From the NCBI GenBank assembly GCA_031414695.1, contig JANNWG010000021.1:1-64000 (forward strand): 64,000 nucleotides of DNA. The letters are read 5' to 3'. Position numbers and translations under genes: made by a program. Source of the stretch: UKL13-2 sp031414695 (GTDB lineage: Bacteria; Pseudomonadota; Gammaproteobacteria; Burkholderiales; Usitatibacteraceae). Position 1 is the stretch's first letter; each line of letters opens with the position of its first letter. Of the stretch, positions 9,635 through 19,227 are shown piece after piece. The notes under the pieces are model-generated. The model saw only the letters and a list, made by a program, of their open reading frames with translations. It was not told the DNA's origin and searched no databases.

Positions 9635-10093
9635 ATGATTGCGCACAATTTAGCCATTCAGCGCGCGAGTATGGTCGCCAATATCCCAACCGATCGTCAA
9701 TTCAAAAAATGGGTGGCGGCGACCTGTGCAGCGATTAACCATCCCACCGAAATCACGTTACGCATCGTTAATGCCGCCGAAGCCCGCAATCTTAATTCCG
9801 CTTTTCGCGGTAAAGATTACGCCACCAATGTGCTCACTTTCGTTTATCACGAAAAAAAATCGCCTGTGTTGCAAGCCGATATCGTGCTGTGCGTGCAAGT
9901 GGTTGCTCAAGAAGCCCGCGCGCAACAAAAATTATTAACGCACCACTACGCGCATTTAACGATACACGGCGTGCTACATATGGCTGGGTTTGATCACGAG
10001 GCGCCTCGACAAGCGAAGAAAATGGAAGCCTTAGAGATAAAAATCTTGGCCTCTTTAGGTATTGATAATCCTTATTGCGATGTAACGCTCTAA
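9635..10093 (+). CDS. ybeY: Endoribonuclease YbeY (rRNA maturation factor)
   Basis: 152 aa, the usual size. The zinc-binding signature HGVLHMAGFDHE (about residues 114-125) supplies the three histidines of the UPF0054/YbeY family, and a conserved FRGKDYATNVLTF segment precedes it. YbeY acts in 16S rRNA 3'-end maturation and in degradation of defective ribosomes. The first ATG (9635) is used; a second in-frame ATG 12 codons later is possible. A hairpin lies 46-73 bases after the stop. Confidence 0.96.
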   Translation: MIAHNLAIQRASMVANIPTDRQFKKWVAATCAAINHPTEITLRIVNAAEARNLNSAFRGKDYATNVLTFVYHEKKSPVLQADIVLCVQVVAQEARAQQKLLTHHYAHLTIHGVLHMAGFDHEAPRQAKKMEALEIKILASLGIDNPYCDVTL

Positions 10094-10138
10094 GTTAACA
10101 ACGCTCTAAATTAACGATTCACATAATCGTCATGAGAC

Positions 10139-10166
10139 GCCACCACGGCTCAGGTAAAATGGTGGC
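10139..10166 (+). other. Hairpin between ybeY and corC
   Basis: GCCACCA and TGGTGGC form a 7-bp stem around a 14-base loop. Only TTCT follows it, so it is at best a weak terminator or an mRNA processing structure between the two genes. Confidence 0.4.
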
Positions 10167-10196
10167 TTCTCAACAGCAACGCTCGATGCACACTAA

Positions 10197-11081
10197 GTGC
10201 ATGGCAGCGGACCACGAATGGAAGATGGCCCGAAACGATCGCTCATGGAGCGACTCTCCTCAATGTTGTTGCGCGAGCCGGAAGACCGCGATCAACTAGT
10301 CGCCCTACTGCATGGCGCGATGGAAAATGAGTTGCTTGATGCCGATGCGCTGACGATGATTGAAGGCGTCATGCAAGTCTCTGAAATGCAGGTGAGGGAC
10401 GTCATGATTCCGCGCTCGCAGATGGATATGATTGATGTTGAAGACGAGCCAGCCATATTTATTCCTTCAGTGATTGAAACTGCGCACTCGCGTTTCCCTA
10501 TTTATGAAAACGCCAAAGATAACGTCATCGGCATCATGCTTGCCAAAGACTTATTGCGCTATTACGCCGAGCCCGATGAATTTGATGTGCGCGATATGTT
10601 GCGTCCAGCGGTGTTTGTACCAGAGTCAAAACGCTTAAATGTATTGCTGCGCGAATTCAAAGCCAATCGTAATCATATTGCAATCGTCGTGGATGAGTAC
10701 GGCGGCGTCGCGGGGCTTATCACCATTGAAGACGTGCTGGAGCAAATCGTTGGCGATATTGAGGATGAATATGATTTCGATGAGACGGAAGACAATATCT
10801 TGCCCGACAAGGCAGGTCGTTATCGCGTCAAAGCAGTAACCGAGATTGCCGATTTCAACGAACACTTTGCAACAAATTTTTCGGATGATGATTTTGATAC
10901 CGTTGGTGGCTTGGTCGTAAATCATTTTGGTCACGTGCCAAAACGTAATGAAACTATTACCTTTGATGGGTTTCGTTTTGCAGTGCTGCGCGCGGATAGC
11001 CGCAAGGTGCATTCGGTAATGGTCGAGCGCATCGTGTTGACCGAAGCGGGCGATGCAGATGTCACGCACACTAAGCCATAG
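10197..11081 (+). CDS. corC: CorC/YbeX family CBS-domain protein
   Basis: 294 aa from a GTG; the ATG at 10218 (MEDGPKRSLMERL) is an equally good start. Residues about 55-190 contain two CBS motifs with the family hallmark RDVMIPRSQMDMID and HIAIVVDEYGGVAGLITIED. A CorC/HlyC transporter-associated domain follows at the C-terminus (DFDTVGGLVVNHFGHVPKR). The family is linked to Mg/Co efflux and, as YbeX, to ribosome metabolism with YbeY/YbeZ, which fits its place here. It has no transmembrane segment. Confidence 0.94.
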   Translation: MHGSGPRMEDGPKRSLMERLSSMLLREPEDRDQLVALLHGAMENELLDADALTMIEGVMQVSEMQVRDVMIPRSQMDMIDVEDEPAIFIPSVIETAHSRFPIYENAKDNVIGIMLAKDLLRYYAEPDEFDVRDMLRPAVFVPESKRLNVLLREFKANRNHIAIVVDEYGGVAGLITIEDVLEQIVGDIEDEYDFDETEDNILPDKAGRYRVKAVTEIADFNEHFATNFSDDDFDTVGGLVVNHFGHVPKRNETITFDGFRFAVLRADSRKVHSVMVERIVLTEAGDADVTHTKP

Positions 11082-11096
11082 CGTAATACCGCACCC

Positions 11097-12668
11097 GTGA
11101 AATTTTTGCCGACTTTTTTTTCTCAGGTGCTGATTGCACTAATCACAGGTGCTGCAACAGTCTTTGCCTTTGCCCCATTTCACATTTGGCCGTTGGCTCT
11201 CGTCTCGCTAGTTGTTTTATTTTCACTATGGCAGCGTGCCGCGACGCCATTGCGCGCCGCGGTCATTGGCTTTGCATGGAGCCTTGGCTTATTTGTCGCA
11301 GGCGTATCGTGGCTCTATGTGAGCCTGCATGTTTACGGCAATATGCCTGCCGTACTGGCGGGTGCGGCAGTGTTTATTTTTTGCATGTACCTTTCCACAT
11401 TTTTAGCGCTTACGGCTTGGTTGCAAGCGCGCTTACGTTCGCAAGCAAGCGTCACTTTGCTGGTGTTCATGCCAGCCGCATTTGTTGGCGCGGAAATCAT
11501 CCGCGCATGGTTTGTTACTGGTTTTCCATGGTTGGTGTTGGGCTACACACAAGCGCCGAGTGAAAATAACATCACGCCACTATTAGGCTACGCGCCGATT
11601 GTTGGCGTGTATGGTGTCACGTGGTTATTAGCGCTAACGGCTGCCGTCATTGTCTTTATTACACCTAAATTATCTGGGCACACCGTAGTCGCAAATGCGC
11701 GCCGAATCAGTATTGCGGCGACCGTTAGCGTGTGGGTTGTCGGCGTATTGCTGATGTCATTTGATTGGTCAAGCCAGTCGGGCAAACCAATCACTTTTTC
11801 GCTCGTGCAAGGCAACGTCGCGCAGCATTTGAAGTTTCGTCAAGACCAATTACAGCCAACCATTGATAACTATCTGGCCTTAGTGGAGCAAAGTCGCGGC
11901 AAATTAATTGTGCTGCCCGAAACAGCATTGCCGCTTTGGCTAAATACGATCCCCAGTGCTGTGACCGATGCGCTGGCTAAAAAAGCAATCGCCAACGATG
12001 GCAATTTAATTTTTGGTGTTGCCTATCAAGGCAATGAGCAAGGCAATATTGCTAACGATGGCGCAATCCCTTTTTATAACGGTGCAATCTCGGTTGGAAA
12101 AGATCCAACACAACGCTACGCTAAGAAGCATCTTGTTGCCTTCGGTGAATTTATTCCGCCATTTTTTTCGTGGGTATATCAGTGGCTCGATATGCCCATG
12201 TCGGGCTTCACGCCAGGGCCTGAAACACAAGCGCCCATGAGGCTTTCGGGGCATTTAATTGCGGTGAATATTTGTTACGAAGATACCTTTGGCCGAGAGA
12301 TTGCGCAGCCATTACCCGCCGCTGAGTTGCTCGTTAATATTTCGAATATGGCGTGGTACGGCAAGTCACTCGCTTCCGACCAGCATGCACAGTTCTCGCA
12401 GTTTCGCGCGGTAGAGACATCGCGCTGGATGCTCCGCTCAACTAACACTGGTGTGACAGCCGCCATTAACGAAAAAGGTCAAATCGTCAGCGCGCTCCCG
12501 CAATTTAGTCGTGGTGTGTTGGAAGTAGAAGCCATGCCCAGACAAGGCATCACGCCATATGTGCGTTGGAAAGATTGGCCGATTTATTTGCTGCTGGTGG
12601 GGGTGTTGGTGTTTGCGATTTATTGGCGTTGGAAAAAAGCCTCTTTAGCCGCATATAAAAACGGATAA
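11097..12668 (+). CDS. lnt: Apolipoprotein N-acyltransferase Lnt
   Basis: 523 aa, GTG start 15 bases after corC. Six or more hydrophobic segments fill residues 1-225, and a nitrilase domain occupies about 230-490. The likely triad is visible as Glu in LPETALP (about 275), Lys in YAKKHLVAFGEF (about 343) and Cys in NICYEDTFG (about 393). A last transmembrane helix closes the C-terminus. The enzyme adds the third acyl chain to lipoproteins in the inner membrane. It is the last gene of the operon before a repeat-rich gap. Confidence 0.97.
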   Translation: MKFLPTFFSQVLIALITGAATVFAFAPFHIWPLALVSLVVLFSLWQRAATPLRAAVIGFAWSLGLFVAGVSWLYVSLHVYGNMPAVLAGAAVFIFCMYLSTFLALTAWLQARLRSQASVTLLVFMPAAFVGAEIIRAWFVTGFPWLVLGYTQAPSENNITPLLGYAPIVGVYGVTWLLALTAAVIVFITPKLSGHTVVANARRISIAATVSVWVVGVLLMSFDWSSQSGKPITFSLVQGNVAQHLKFRQDQLQPTIDNYLALVEQSRGKLIVLPETALPLWLNTIPSAVTDALAKKAIANDGNLIFGVAYQGNEQGNIANDGAIPFYNGAISVGKDPTQRYAKKHLVAFGEFIPPFFSWVYQWLDMPMSGFTPGPETQAPMRLSGHLIAVNICYEDTFGREIAQPLPAAELLVNISNMAWYGKSLASDQHAQFSQFRAVETSRWMLRSTNTGVTAAINEKGQIVSALPQFSRGVLEVEAMPRQGITPYVRWKDWPIYLLLVGVLVFAIYWRWKKASLAAYKNG

Positions 12669-13029
12669 GGTCAAAAGCGTTTAACCGCCGATGGCCGCCG
12701 ATACACGCCGATAAAACCTTCAAACACTGTCATTGCGAACGGCTTATTTGCGAAATCATATCAGTCACATCGCTCTTAACGGCTGTAAATCCGTCAATCA
12801 CGTCTGATGAGATTCCTCACAAGTGCTGTTCGGAATGACAAAGTTAAAGATTTTTGCTTTTATCGGCGTGTATCTGCGTCCATCGGCGGTTAAAAAATCG
12901 TCTTTAACTCGCCCCGCCTTTACCAGCAATGAGTCATATCATGAGATTCCTCCTAAAGTGCCGTTCGGAATGACAAGGTTAAAGATTTTTGCTTTTATCG
13001 GCGTGTATCGGCGTCCATCGGCGGTTAAA
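12668..13029. repeat. Repeat cluster upstream of glyQ
   Basis: Two direct copies of about 85 bases (12810-12893 and 12943-13029) share TTCGGAATGACAA and then ATCGGCGTGTATCGGCG with CATCGGCGGTTAAA. An inverted copy of the last part (CGCCGATACACGCCGATAAA) lies at about 12694-12714. The layout, with inverted outer arms around a 'CGGAATGACAA' centre, is shared with the element at 50180-50371. No gene is supported here; an ORF through it is an artefact of the repeats. glyQ begins 63 bases later. Confidence 0.85.
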
Positions 13030-13091
13030 CGCCTTTGCCACCACACATCGAAACCCTTAAAATACCTTTTTACATCCGAAGTGATCCGTAC

Positions 13092-14048
13092 ATGACTGGC
13101 CCGACTTTTCAAGAAGTAATACTGCGCTTACAAAACTATTGGAACGCCAATGGCTGTGCGCTTCTTCAGCCATATGACATGGAAGTGGGCGCGGGTACTT
13201 CGCATACCGCTACGTTCTTACGTGCGCTAGGGCCTGAGCCTTGGCGAGCAGGCTATGTGCAGCCATCGCGTCGCCCGAAGGATGGTCGCTACGGTGAAAA
13301 CCCGAATCGCTTGCAGCACTACTATCAATATCAAGTAGTGTTAAAACCTTCGCCGCCAAATATTTTGGATTTGTATCTGGGCTCGCTTGAAGCATTAGGT
13401 TTGGATTTGCAAAAAAATGATGTGCGTTTTGTTGAGGATGATTGGGAAAACCCCACACTTGGCGCATGGGGTTTGGGCTGGGAAGTGTGGATGAATGGCA
13501 TGGAAGTCACCCAGTTCACCTACTTCCAACAAGTCGGCGGCATCGAGTGCAAACCGATTACGGGCGAGATTACCTATGGTTTAGAGCGCCTCGCCATGTA
13601 TTTGCAAAATGTCGAAAATGTTTACGACCTCATTTGGACGACTTGGGTTGAAAATGGCGTAACTAAAACCCTCAAATACGGCGACGTGTTTCATCAAAAT
13701 GAAGTTGAGCAATCAACCTACAACTTTGAACATTCCAATGTACCTGTGCTGCTGCAACACTTCGCCGATCATGAAACGGATGCGAAGCGATTGATGGAAT
13801 TAGCCTTAGCCTTGCCCGCCTACGAACAAGTCTTAAAAGCCGCGCATTGCTTCAATATGCTCGACGCGCACGGTGCAATATCAGTTACTGAGCGCGCGGG
13901 CTACATTGGCCGCATTCGCAATCTCGCTCGTAGCGTGGCGCAGAGTTATTACGAATCGCGCGAACGATTGGGTTTTCCGATGGCGTCCGCTGAGGCGATT
14001 GAAAAATTTGTGCAGCTAAGTAAAGCGGAAGCGAAGGTGGCCGCATGA
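13092..14048 (+). CDS. glyQ: Glycyl-tRNA synthetase alpha subunit
   Basis: 318 aa, class IIc synthetase catalytic subunit of the alpha2beta2 GlyRS. The N-terminus MTGPTFQEVILRLQNYW and the block QPYDMEVGAGT followed by RRPKDGRYGENPNRLQHYYQ are diagnostic. The ATG at 13092 is preferred to an upstream in-frame ATG at 13035 because family homology begins there and the extra residues come from repeat DNA. It overlaps glyS by 4 bases (ATGA). Confidence 0.98.
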   Translation: MTGPTFQEVILRLQNYWNANGCALLQPYDMEVGAGTSHTATFLRALGPEPWRAGYVQPSRRPKDGRYGENPNRLQHYYQYQVVLKPSPPNILDLYLGSLEALGLDLQKNDVRFVEDDWENPTLGAWGLGWEVWMNGMEVTQFTYFQQVGGIECKPITGEITYGLERLAMYLQNVENVYDLIWTTWVENGVTKTLKYGDVFHQNEVEQSTYNFEHSNVPVLLQHFADHETDAKRLMELALALPAYEQVLKAAHCFNMLDAHGAISVTERAGYIGRIRNLARSVAQSYYESRERLGFPMASAEAIEKFVQLSKAEAKVAA

Positions 14049-16162
14049 GCACGACACAAACACTGCTAGTTGAGCTTTTGACAGAAGAGCTGCCACCGAA
14101 AGCGTTAAAAAAATTAGGTGACGCTTTTGCTTCTGGCATTCATGCTGGGCTAGTCGCGCATGGCTTGGCTGACGTAAATGCTGCGCTCACGATATTTGCC
14201 ACGCCCCGCCGCCTAGCCGTCAGCATTGACAATGTCATGAGCGTCGCGGCCAACCGCACAGAATCTAAAAAACTCATGCCCGCTAAAGTTGCGTTTGACG
14301 CGAACGGACAGCCAACGCCTGCACTACAAAAACGCTTAGAAAAAGAAGGTGCCTCGCTCGCTGAAACCAGCCGCAAAGTGGAGGGTGCAGATGAGCTGGT
14401 TTATCTGACGTTAAATATCCAAGGCGCTTCGCTCAGTGCAGGTTTGCAAGTGGCGCTCAATGACGCCTTGGCGAAATTACCCATACCAAAAACGATGAGC
14501 TATCAGCTTGCAGACGGCTTAACCTCGGTCTCATTCGTGCGACCCGCGCATGGCTTGGTGGCGATGCATGGCGAAACGATAGTACCGGTGGCGGCACTTG
14601 GTCACAACGCCGGCAACATCACCCAAGGCCATCGTTTTCAAGGCGCTAAAAATATCACGCTTGCCAACGCGAGTGAATATGAATCCCGCCTAGAAAAAGA
14701 CGGTGGCGTGATTGCCTCATTCAACAAACGCCGTCATGAAATAGAACGTCTTTTAATTGCACACGCCGAGCAGTGTGGTGACACTTTAGGCGAGCGTGAT
14801 GATTACATCGCGTTGCTGGAAGAAGTGACTGGCTTGGTCGAAATGCCCACCGTCTATGTCGGCCAATTCGAACAAGAATTTTTAGAAGTACCCACCGAGT
14901 GTTTGATTTTGACGATGAAGTTAAATCAAAAATACTTTCCGATGTTTCACTCAGGTGACGAAACGGCGGGCGGATTATCGTCGCGCTTTTTAATTGTCTC
15001 GAATATGCGCTTAGATGATCCGCGCAATGTGATCGAAGGCAATCAGCGCGTGATTAGGCCGCGCTTGGCCGACGCGCGTTTCTTTTTTGAGACTGATAAG
15101 AAAACCAAACTCGCGGATCGTCTACCAAAACTCGCCAGCGTGGTGTATCACAACAAGCTCGGCTCGCAGGGTGAGCGCGCGATACGTGTGGGCGCGATTG
15201 CACAATTAATAAGTAAAATGTCTAATAAAGACGGCGCTTTCCAAGCAAAAGTGGCTGAAGCTGCCCGTCTAGCAAAGACCGATCTCGTCACTGATATGGT
15301 CGGCGAATTCCCCGAGTTGCAAGGCACGATGGGCAAGTATTACGCATTGCATGAAGGCATTGATCGTGATGTCGCTGAAGCAATTGAAGATCATTACAAG
15401 CCCCGATTCGCGGGCGATACATTGCCGCGTAGTCAAGTCGGTATTGTGGTGGCGCTGGCGGACAAGCTTGAAACGCTCGCGGGCTTATTTAGTATTGGTC
15501 AAGAGCCGACGGGTGATAAAGACCCGTTCGCATTGCGGCGTCATGCGCTTGGCGTGATTCGCATGTTGGTCGAGCATGATTTGCCATTGAGCGTGCATGA
15601 TCTGGTTGAGGCGGCGCTGCGTCAATTTAGCGTGGTGGCAGATGGTGCAAATGCGCGGCTGACAACTTATATATTCGACCGTTTGGTGGGCTATCTACGT
15701 GAGCTTGAATCGGGCTATTCGATATTAGAAGTCGATGCCGTTGTCTCAGTGCGGCCACGCTGGGGTGAGATGCCGCAGCGCTTACAAGCCGTGCGCGCAT
15801 TTGCCACGCTGGCAGAAGCGCCATCACTCGCTGCCGCGAATAAACGCATTGGCAATATTTTAAAAAAATCCGATGGCAAACATGATGCTTACGACAAATC
15901 ACGTTGCGTCGAACCTGCCGAAATCGCACTTGCCGCTGCAATCGAAATCGTTATTCCACAAGCGAGCGCTGCGTTTGATCAGCAACACTACACAGCCTCA
16001 CTCAAAGCCCTCGCCGCACTGCGCGAGCCAGTTGATGCCTTCTTCGACCAAGTGATGGTGAATGCCGATGACCCCGCCGTGCGTGCAAATCGTCTCGGCT
16101 TATTAGCTACACTGCATCGCGAGATGAACCGCGTTGCTGATCTTTCTAAACTGGCGGCATAA
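14045..16162 (+). CDS. glyS: Glycyl-tRNA synthetase beta subunit
   Basis: 705 aa, the typical length. The start 'LLVELLTEELPPKALKKL' and the internal 'YFPMF' and 'LAGLFSIGQEPTGDKDPFALRR' blocks are GlyS signatures. The C-terminal region (about 590-700) is the anticodon-binding/DALR-like part. It pairs with GlyQ and is translationally coupled to it. gmhB starts 5 bases after the stop. Confidence 0.98.
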   Translation: MSTTQTLLVELLTEELPPKALKKLGDAFASGIHAGLVAHGLADVNAALTIFATPRRLAVSIDNVMSVAANRTESKKLMPAKVAFDANGQPTPALQKRLEKEGASLAETSRKVEGADELVYLTLNIQGASLSAGLQVALNDALAKLPIPKTMSYQLADGLTSVSFVRPAHGLVAMHGETIVPVAALGHNAGNITQGHRFQGAKNITLANASEYESRLEKDGGVIASFNKRRHEIERLLIAHAEQCGDTLGERDDYIALLEEVTGLVEMPTVYVGQFEQEFLEVPTECLILTMKLNQKYFPMFHSGDETAGGLSSRFLIVSNMRLDDPRNVIEGNQRVIRPRLADARFFFETDKKTKLADRLPKLASVVYHNKLGSQGERAIRVGAIAQLISKMSNKDGAFQAKVAEAARLAKTDLVTDMVGEFPELQGTMGKYYALHEGIDRDVAEAIEDHYKPRFAGDTLPRSQVGIVVALADKLETLAGLFSIGQEPTGDKDPFALRRHALGVIRMLVEHDLPLSVHDLVEAALRQFSVVADGANARLTTYIFDRLVGYLRELESGYSILEVDAVVSVRPRWGEMPQRLQAVRAFATLAEAPSLAAANKRIGNILKKSDGKHDAYDKSRCVEPAEIALAAAIEIVIPQASAAFDQQHYTASLKALAALREPVDAFFDQVMVNADDPAVRANRLGLLATLHREMNRVADLSKLAA

Positions 16163-16167
16163 ACGTA

Positions 16168-16752
16168 ATGTCCCCCACCAAACTCATCATCCTCGACCGT
16201 GACGGCGTGATCAATGAAGATAGCGCGCATTTTATTAAGTCGCCCGCGGAGTGGAAACCCATTGCGGGTTCCATTGACGCTATCGCGCGTTTAAATCAGG
16301 CGGGCTATCGGGTGGTGGTGGCGACGAATCAATCGGGTATTGGTCGTGGGCTATTTGATATGGCAACCCTCGCCGCGATTAACGACAAAATGGTCGAGAT
16401 GGTGTTTCGCCAAGGCGGACGCATTGACGCGATTTTCTTTTGCCCGCATACAGCGGATGATAAGTGTCATTGCCGCAAACCAAAAACCGGCATGTTTGAA
16501 GACATCGCCGCACGTTTCAAAGTGGGGCTGATAGGTGTGCCTACTATTGGGGACTCATTGCGTGATTTGCAAGCGGGTGCAGCGGTAGGCTGCATACCGT
16601 ATCTAGTCCTAACCGGTAAAGGCAAAAAAACCAAGGACGGCGGCGGCTTACCAAAAGGCACCAAAACATTTGCTGATTTAGCCGAAGCGGTACTGCATAT
16701 CGTCAGTGAGCCTGTTGTCGCACTTGCAGCGTCGCAAACGGCGCGCACATGA
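16168..16752 (+). CDS. gmhB: D-glycero-beta-D-manno-heptose 1,7-bisphosphate 7-phosphatase
   Basis: 194 aa HAD-superfamily phosphatase of ADP-heptose synthesis for lipopolysaccharide inner core. Motif I is LDRDGVINEDS (about residues 8-18). The zinc-binding loop with CPHTADDKCHCRKPKTGMF (about 92-110) is the GmhB hallmark, and GDSLRDLQAG supplies the later acidic motif. It overlaps plsC by 4 bases. Confidence 0.96.
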   Translation: MSPTKLIILDRDGVINEDSAHFIKSPAEWKPIAGSIDAIARLNQAGYRVVVATNQSGIGRGLFDMATLAAINDKMVEMVFRQGGRIDAIFFCPHTADDKCHCRKPKTGMFEDIAARFKVGLIGVPTIGDSLRDLQAGAAVGCIPYLVLTGKGKKTKDGGGLPKGTKTFADLAEAVLHIVSEPVVALAASQTART

Positions 16753-17462
16753 TTTATTTACGTTCAATCGTGTTTTTTATTTTAGGGGTGCTCAACACGA
16801 TTGTGTATGGCATCTTCACAGTACCGCTCGCTATTTTTTGGCACGATATCGGCTACGAATGTGCGCGCGGCTGGGGCTGGCGTGTTTTGTGGTTGGCCAA
16901 ATATATTTGCGGCATCAATTATCAAGTGCGCGGGCTAGAAAATGTGCCCGCACAGCCGACCGTCATCATGGCCAAGCACCAATCAGCGTGGGAGACAGTG
17001 GGCATTTTGTGTCATTTGCCCCGAGGGGTTTGGATCATTAAACGCGAGCTAGTTTGGTTGCCGATTATTGGCTGGGTACTGGCCGGCTTAAAGTCGATTG
17101 CGATTGATCGTAAAAATGGTCGCAATGCACGTGACCAAATATTAGAGCAGGGGCGAGACCGTCTCTCGCGCGGTTATTCCATTTTGATTTTTCCCGAAGG
17201 CACGCGCGTTGCCCCCGGTGAGCGCCGTAAGTACGGCATTGGCGGTGCGCTACTCGCCACCGGCGCGAATGCTTGGGTGCTGCCGATTGCCCACAATGCA
17301 GGCGAGTGCTGGCGACGCAATGCCTTCCTCAAATATCCCGGCATGGTCACCATGTCGATTGGCCCCGCCATTGATACCCAAGGCAAAGATGCCGCCACGG
17401 TTACAAGCGAAGTTGAAGCTTGGATAGAAGCCGAAATGCTGCGCTTGCCGAAAGCAAATTAG
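16749..17462 (+). CDS. plsC: 1-acyl-sn-glycerol-3-phosphate acyltransferase
   Basis: 237 aa membrane-bound acyltransferase that makes phosphatidic acid. An N-terminal hydrophobic segment (about 5-28) precedes the acyltransferase boxes: KHQSAWET (the HX4E variant of the HX4D motif common in Betaproteobacteria) and IFPEGTRVAPGE. It is coupled to gmhB by a 4-base overlap and followed after 4 bases by the metallopeptidase-like gene. Confidence 0.95.
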   Translation: MIYLRSIVFFILGVLNTIVYGIFTVPLAIFWHDIGYECARGWGWRVLWLAKYICGINYQVRGLENVPAQPTVIMAKHQSAWETVGILCHLPRGVWIIKRELVWLPIIGWVLAGLKSIAIDRKNGRNARDQILEQGRDRLSRGYSILIFPEGTRVAPGERRKYGIGGALLATGANAWVLPIAHNAGECWRRNAFLKYPGMVTMSIGPAIDTQGKDAATVTSEVEAWIEAEMLRLPKAN

Positions 17463-17466
17463 CGAC

Positions 17467-18255
17467 ATGAATTTTGACCTCTTCGACACGCTTAGTGATT
17501 TGCTTAAGCCCAAAGCGGTGGTTAAGCCAACGCGGCCTGCAAAAGAAGAGAGTGAGCACACGATAGCGTTAGCTGGGCAACGATTTGATTACAAACTCGT
17601 TAGACGTCGCGGCAGACGCGGCGTGGGCTTAAAAATAGACGGTAATGGCTTAACGGTTGCCGCTTCGCTCACCACACCGATTGCCACTATCGAGAGCATG
17701 ATTGGCCAGCACGCACAGTGGGTGAATAAAAAAATGGGCGAGTGGGCGCACCGCAAAGTTATCCCCCAGCAATGGCAAACCGGCGCGACGTTTAGCTTCA
17801 TGGGCGATTCACTGACCTTAATGGTCGAGTCAGGCCACGCACGCGCACAAGTGGAACGCGCCATGTCGCATTTATTTGTGAAAGTCAAAACAGGCGCGGC
17901 AGATGAAATCGAAAAAGCCGTGGTCATGTGGCTTAAAAAACAAGCGCTCCCCCACTTCGCCCAACGCGCATTTCACTACGCAAGATTGCATCAACTCACC
18001 CCGCCGCAAGTCATGCTCTCAAGCGCCAACAACCGCTGGGGCAGTTGCAACTCACGTCGCGAAATTCGTTTTTCATGGCGGCTCATCAAAGCCAGCCCCG
18101 CGTTAATTGATTACGTCGTCTGCCACGAATTAGCGCACCTCAGACACATGAATCATTCCGCGTCATTCTGGGCGGAAGTTAAGCGCATGTGTCCGGAATA
18201 TGAAACGCTGAAAAAAGAGTTGGATAAGAATGACCATGCTTATCGGGCGTTTTGA
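17467..18255 (+). CDS. ygjP: YgjP/SprT-like metal-dependent hydrolase (DUF45)
   Basis: 262 aa. The C-terminal half has the YgjP-like signatures SSANNRWGSCNSRREIRFSW and a zinc motif CHELAHLRHMNHSASFW (HExxH plus a downstream H). Members have been described as M48-like metallopeptidases, and a UTP pyrophosphatase activity has been reported for E. coli YgjP; the reaction here is not settled by sequence. It is the last gene of the conserved block. A diverged copy of its last 52 codons plus 3' flank occurs at 21979-22221. Confidence 0.9.
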   Translation: MNFDLFDTLSDLLKPKAVVKPTRPAKEESEHTIALAGQRFDYKLVRRRGRRGVGLKIDGNGLTVAASLTTPIATIESMIGQHAQWVNKKMGEWAHRKVIPQQWQTGATFSFMGDSLTLMVESGHARAQVERAMSHLFVKVKTGAADEIEKAVVMWLKKQALPHFAQRAFHYARLHQLTPPQVMLSSANNRWGSCNSRREIRFSWRLIKASPALIDYVVCHELAHLRHMNHSASFWAEVKRMCPEYETLKKELDKNDHAYRAF

Positions 18256-18357
18256 GGATGGATTGCTAAACACGCCTATTGGCCGGAGGTTTGAGGCGAA
18301 TGTGCTTCAATGAGTTCGCCGTTGCTAGTGTTTTTATTTTGTTATTAGCAGTCGTAT

Positions 18358-18452
18358 GTTGAGCAAGCCTCATCAGCCCACGCTGTTAACCACAAGCATG
18401 ATCACATCATTTATTTTTCGCGTAAAAAAACGGTGGGCAAAAATTCTGCCCC
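18358..18452. repeat. Intergenic repeat with GGGCA...TGCCC hairpin, copy 1
   Basis: This stretch begins GAGCAAGCCTCATCAGCCC and ends in the hairpin GGGCAaaaattcTGCCC. It is similar over about 95 bases to 20517-20609, and the two copies flank the first cassette cluster. The hairpin type (RYGGGCA...TGCCC) is a common interspersed repeat. The stretch 18456-18540 after it is unusually GC-rich (CCCGGGCCCGGG) and has no gene. Confidence 0.65.
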
Positions 18453-18542
18453 GCCATACAGCCTCAACGCTCGAGCTAAAGGGCGACGACGGCCGGACGC
18501 CCGGGCCCGGGCTGAGAAAATGTACCCGTCACCTCAGACCGT

Positions 18543-18589
18543 GCCCTAGCGTCCTGCCGTTGGCGCTCCGCTTGAGGGAGGGGTTAGGC
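18543..18589 (-). other. Degenerate attC-like site after the secreted-protein cassette
   Basis: GTTAGGC (18583-18589) is an integron R-box directly after the 3' end of the minus-strand gene. The neighbouring CTCCGCTTGAGGGAGG is typical of an attC arm. The opposite end, GCCCTAGC, fits the RYYYAAC box poorly, so the site is half-degenerate or truncated. Confidence 0.5.
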
Positions 18590-18597
18590 CGCATGCT

Positions 18598-19224
18598 TCA
18601 CCTGCGACTGATGACTGAGGGCGATTTGAACACTATGTGGCGAGGTTGGCGCTTGGCGCCACAGTACATCTCGACAGGGACAGACTTGCGCTCGAACGTC
18701 AACGAGTCAGGGTTGAAGGCGTGCACATACGACTTACCTTCTTCCCTTTCCTTGTCTTCGGTTTGGCAGAACCACTCGCTCCAATAGGTAAGGCGACCAT
18801 CGGAGATGAAGAACCCGTCCTTCCAGTGTGATGTCCAGATTCGCTGTTTGACCACTCTTCCCGAGGGCAGGACTATGAATAGTTCTTTAACCTGAATGTC
18901 AACGCAATCGTCATTGACTACGAGAATTAGAGTCATGCTGAGGGCGCTCGCGGCCGTAGCGTAAGAGTAGGGTTCCTCCCAAGCCTGTGGTTCTTGGTCC
19001 CTGTGAATGGATACACCATTGCGTTCGATCACTGTCCGTGCCGGGAGCACCAGGCGACCCTGCGGTGTAGGGATAACATAGGCCGAGACAGGTTTTGGTT
19101 TGCCACAACCGTTCTGGTACTTCTCATCGACTGATGGACCGATGACATTGCTGGCCGGCGGCGTCTTGGCTTGTGCACAAGTGCCAATCAAGAACAAGAT
19201 GACGCCAAGAGAAGTGTTTTTCAT
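18598..19224 (-). CDS. Cassette-borne secreted protein of unknown function
   Basis: 208 aa beginning MKNTSLGVILFLIGTCAQA, a clear signal peptide, so exported. The mature part has scattered cysteines (about residues 40, 106, 152 and 187) and no recognised domain. The ATG at 19224 is chosen because the signal peptide starts there and an attC-like site begins just upstream at 19228; a longer frame would read through that site. The arrangement gene then attC, all minus strand, fits an integron cassette. Confidence 0.7.
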   Translation of the reverse strand: MKNTSLGVILFLIGTCAQAKTPPASNVIGPSVDEKYQNGCGKPKPVSAYVIPTPQGRLVLPARTVIERNGVSIHRDQEPQAWEEPYSYATAASALSMTLILVVNDDCVDIQVKELFIVLPSGRVVKQRIWTSHWKDGFFISDGRLTYWSEWFCQTEDKEREEGKSYVHAFNPDSLTFERKSVPVEMYCGAKRQPRHIVFKSPSVISRR

Positions 19225-19227
19225 GCG

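Noticed and set aside
9393..9638. 81-codon plus-strand ORF between phoL and ybeY
   Set aside because: It is made almost wholly of two inverted-repeat elements (9425-9474 and 9515-9603) and has no protein-like features.
12823..13095. 90-codon ORF upstream of glyQ
   Set aside because: The peptide repeats itself because it reads through two copies of a DNA repeat, and it ends inside glyQ.
18356..18787. 143-codon plus-strand ORF
   Set aside because: It crosses a repeat, an attC-like site and the antisense strand of a cassette gene; no coding signal.
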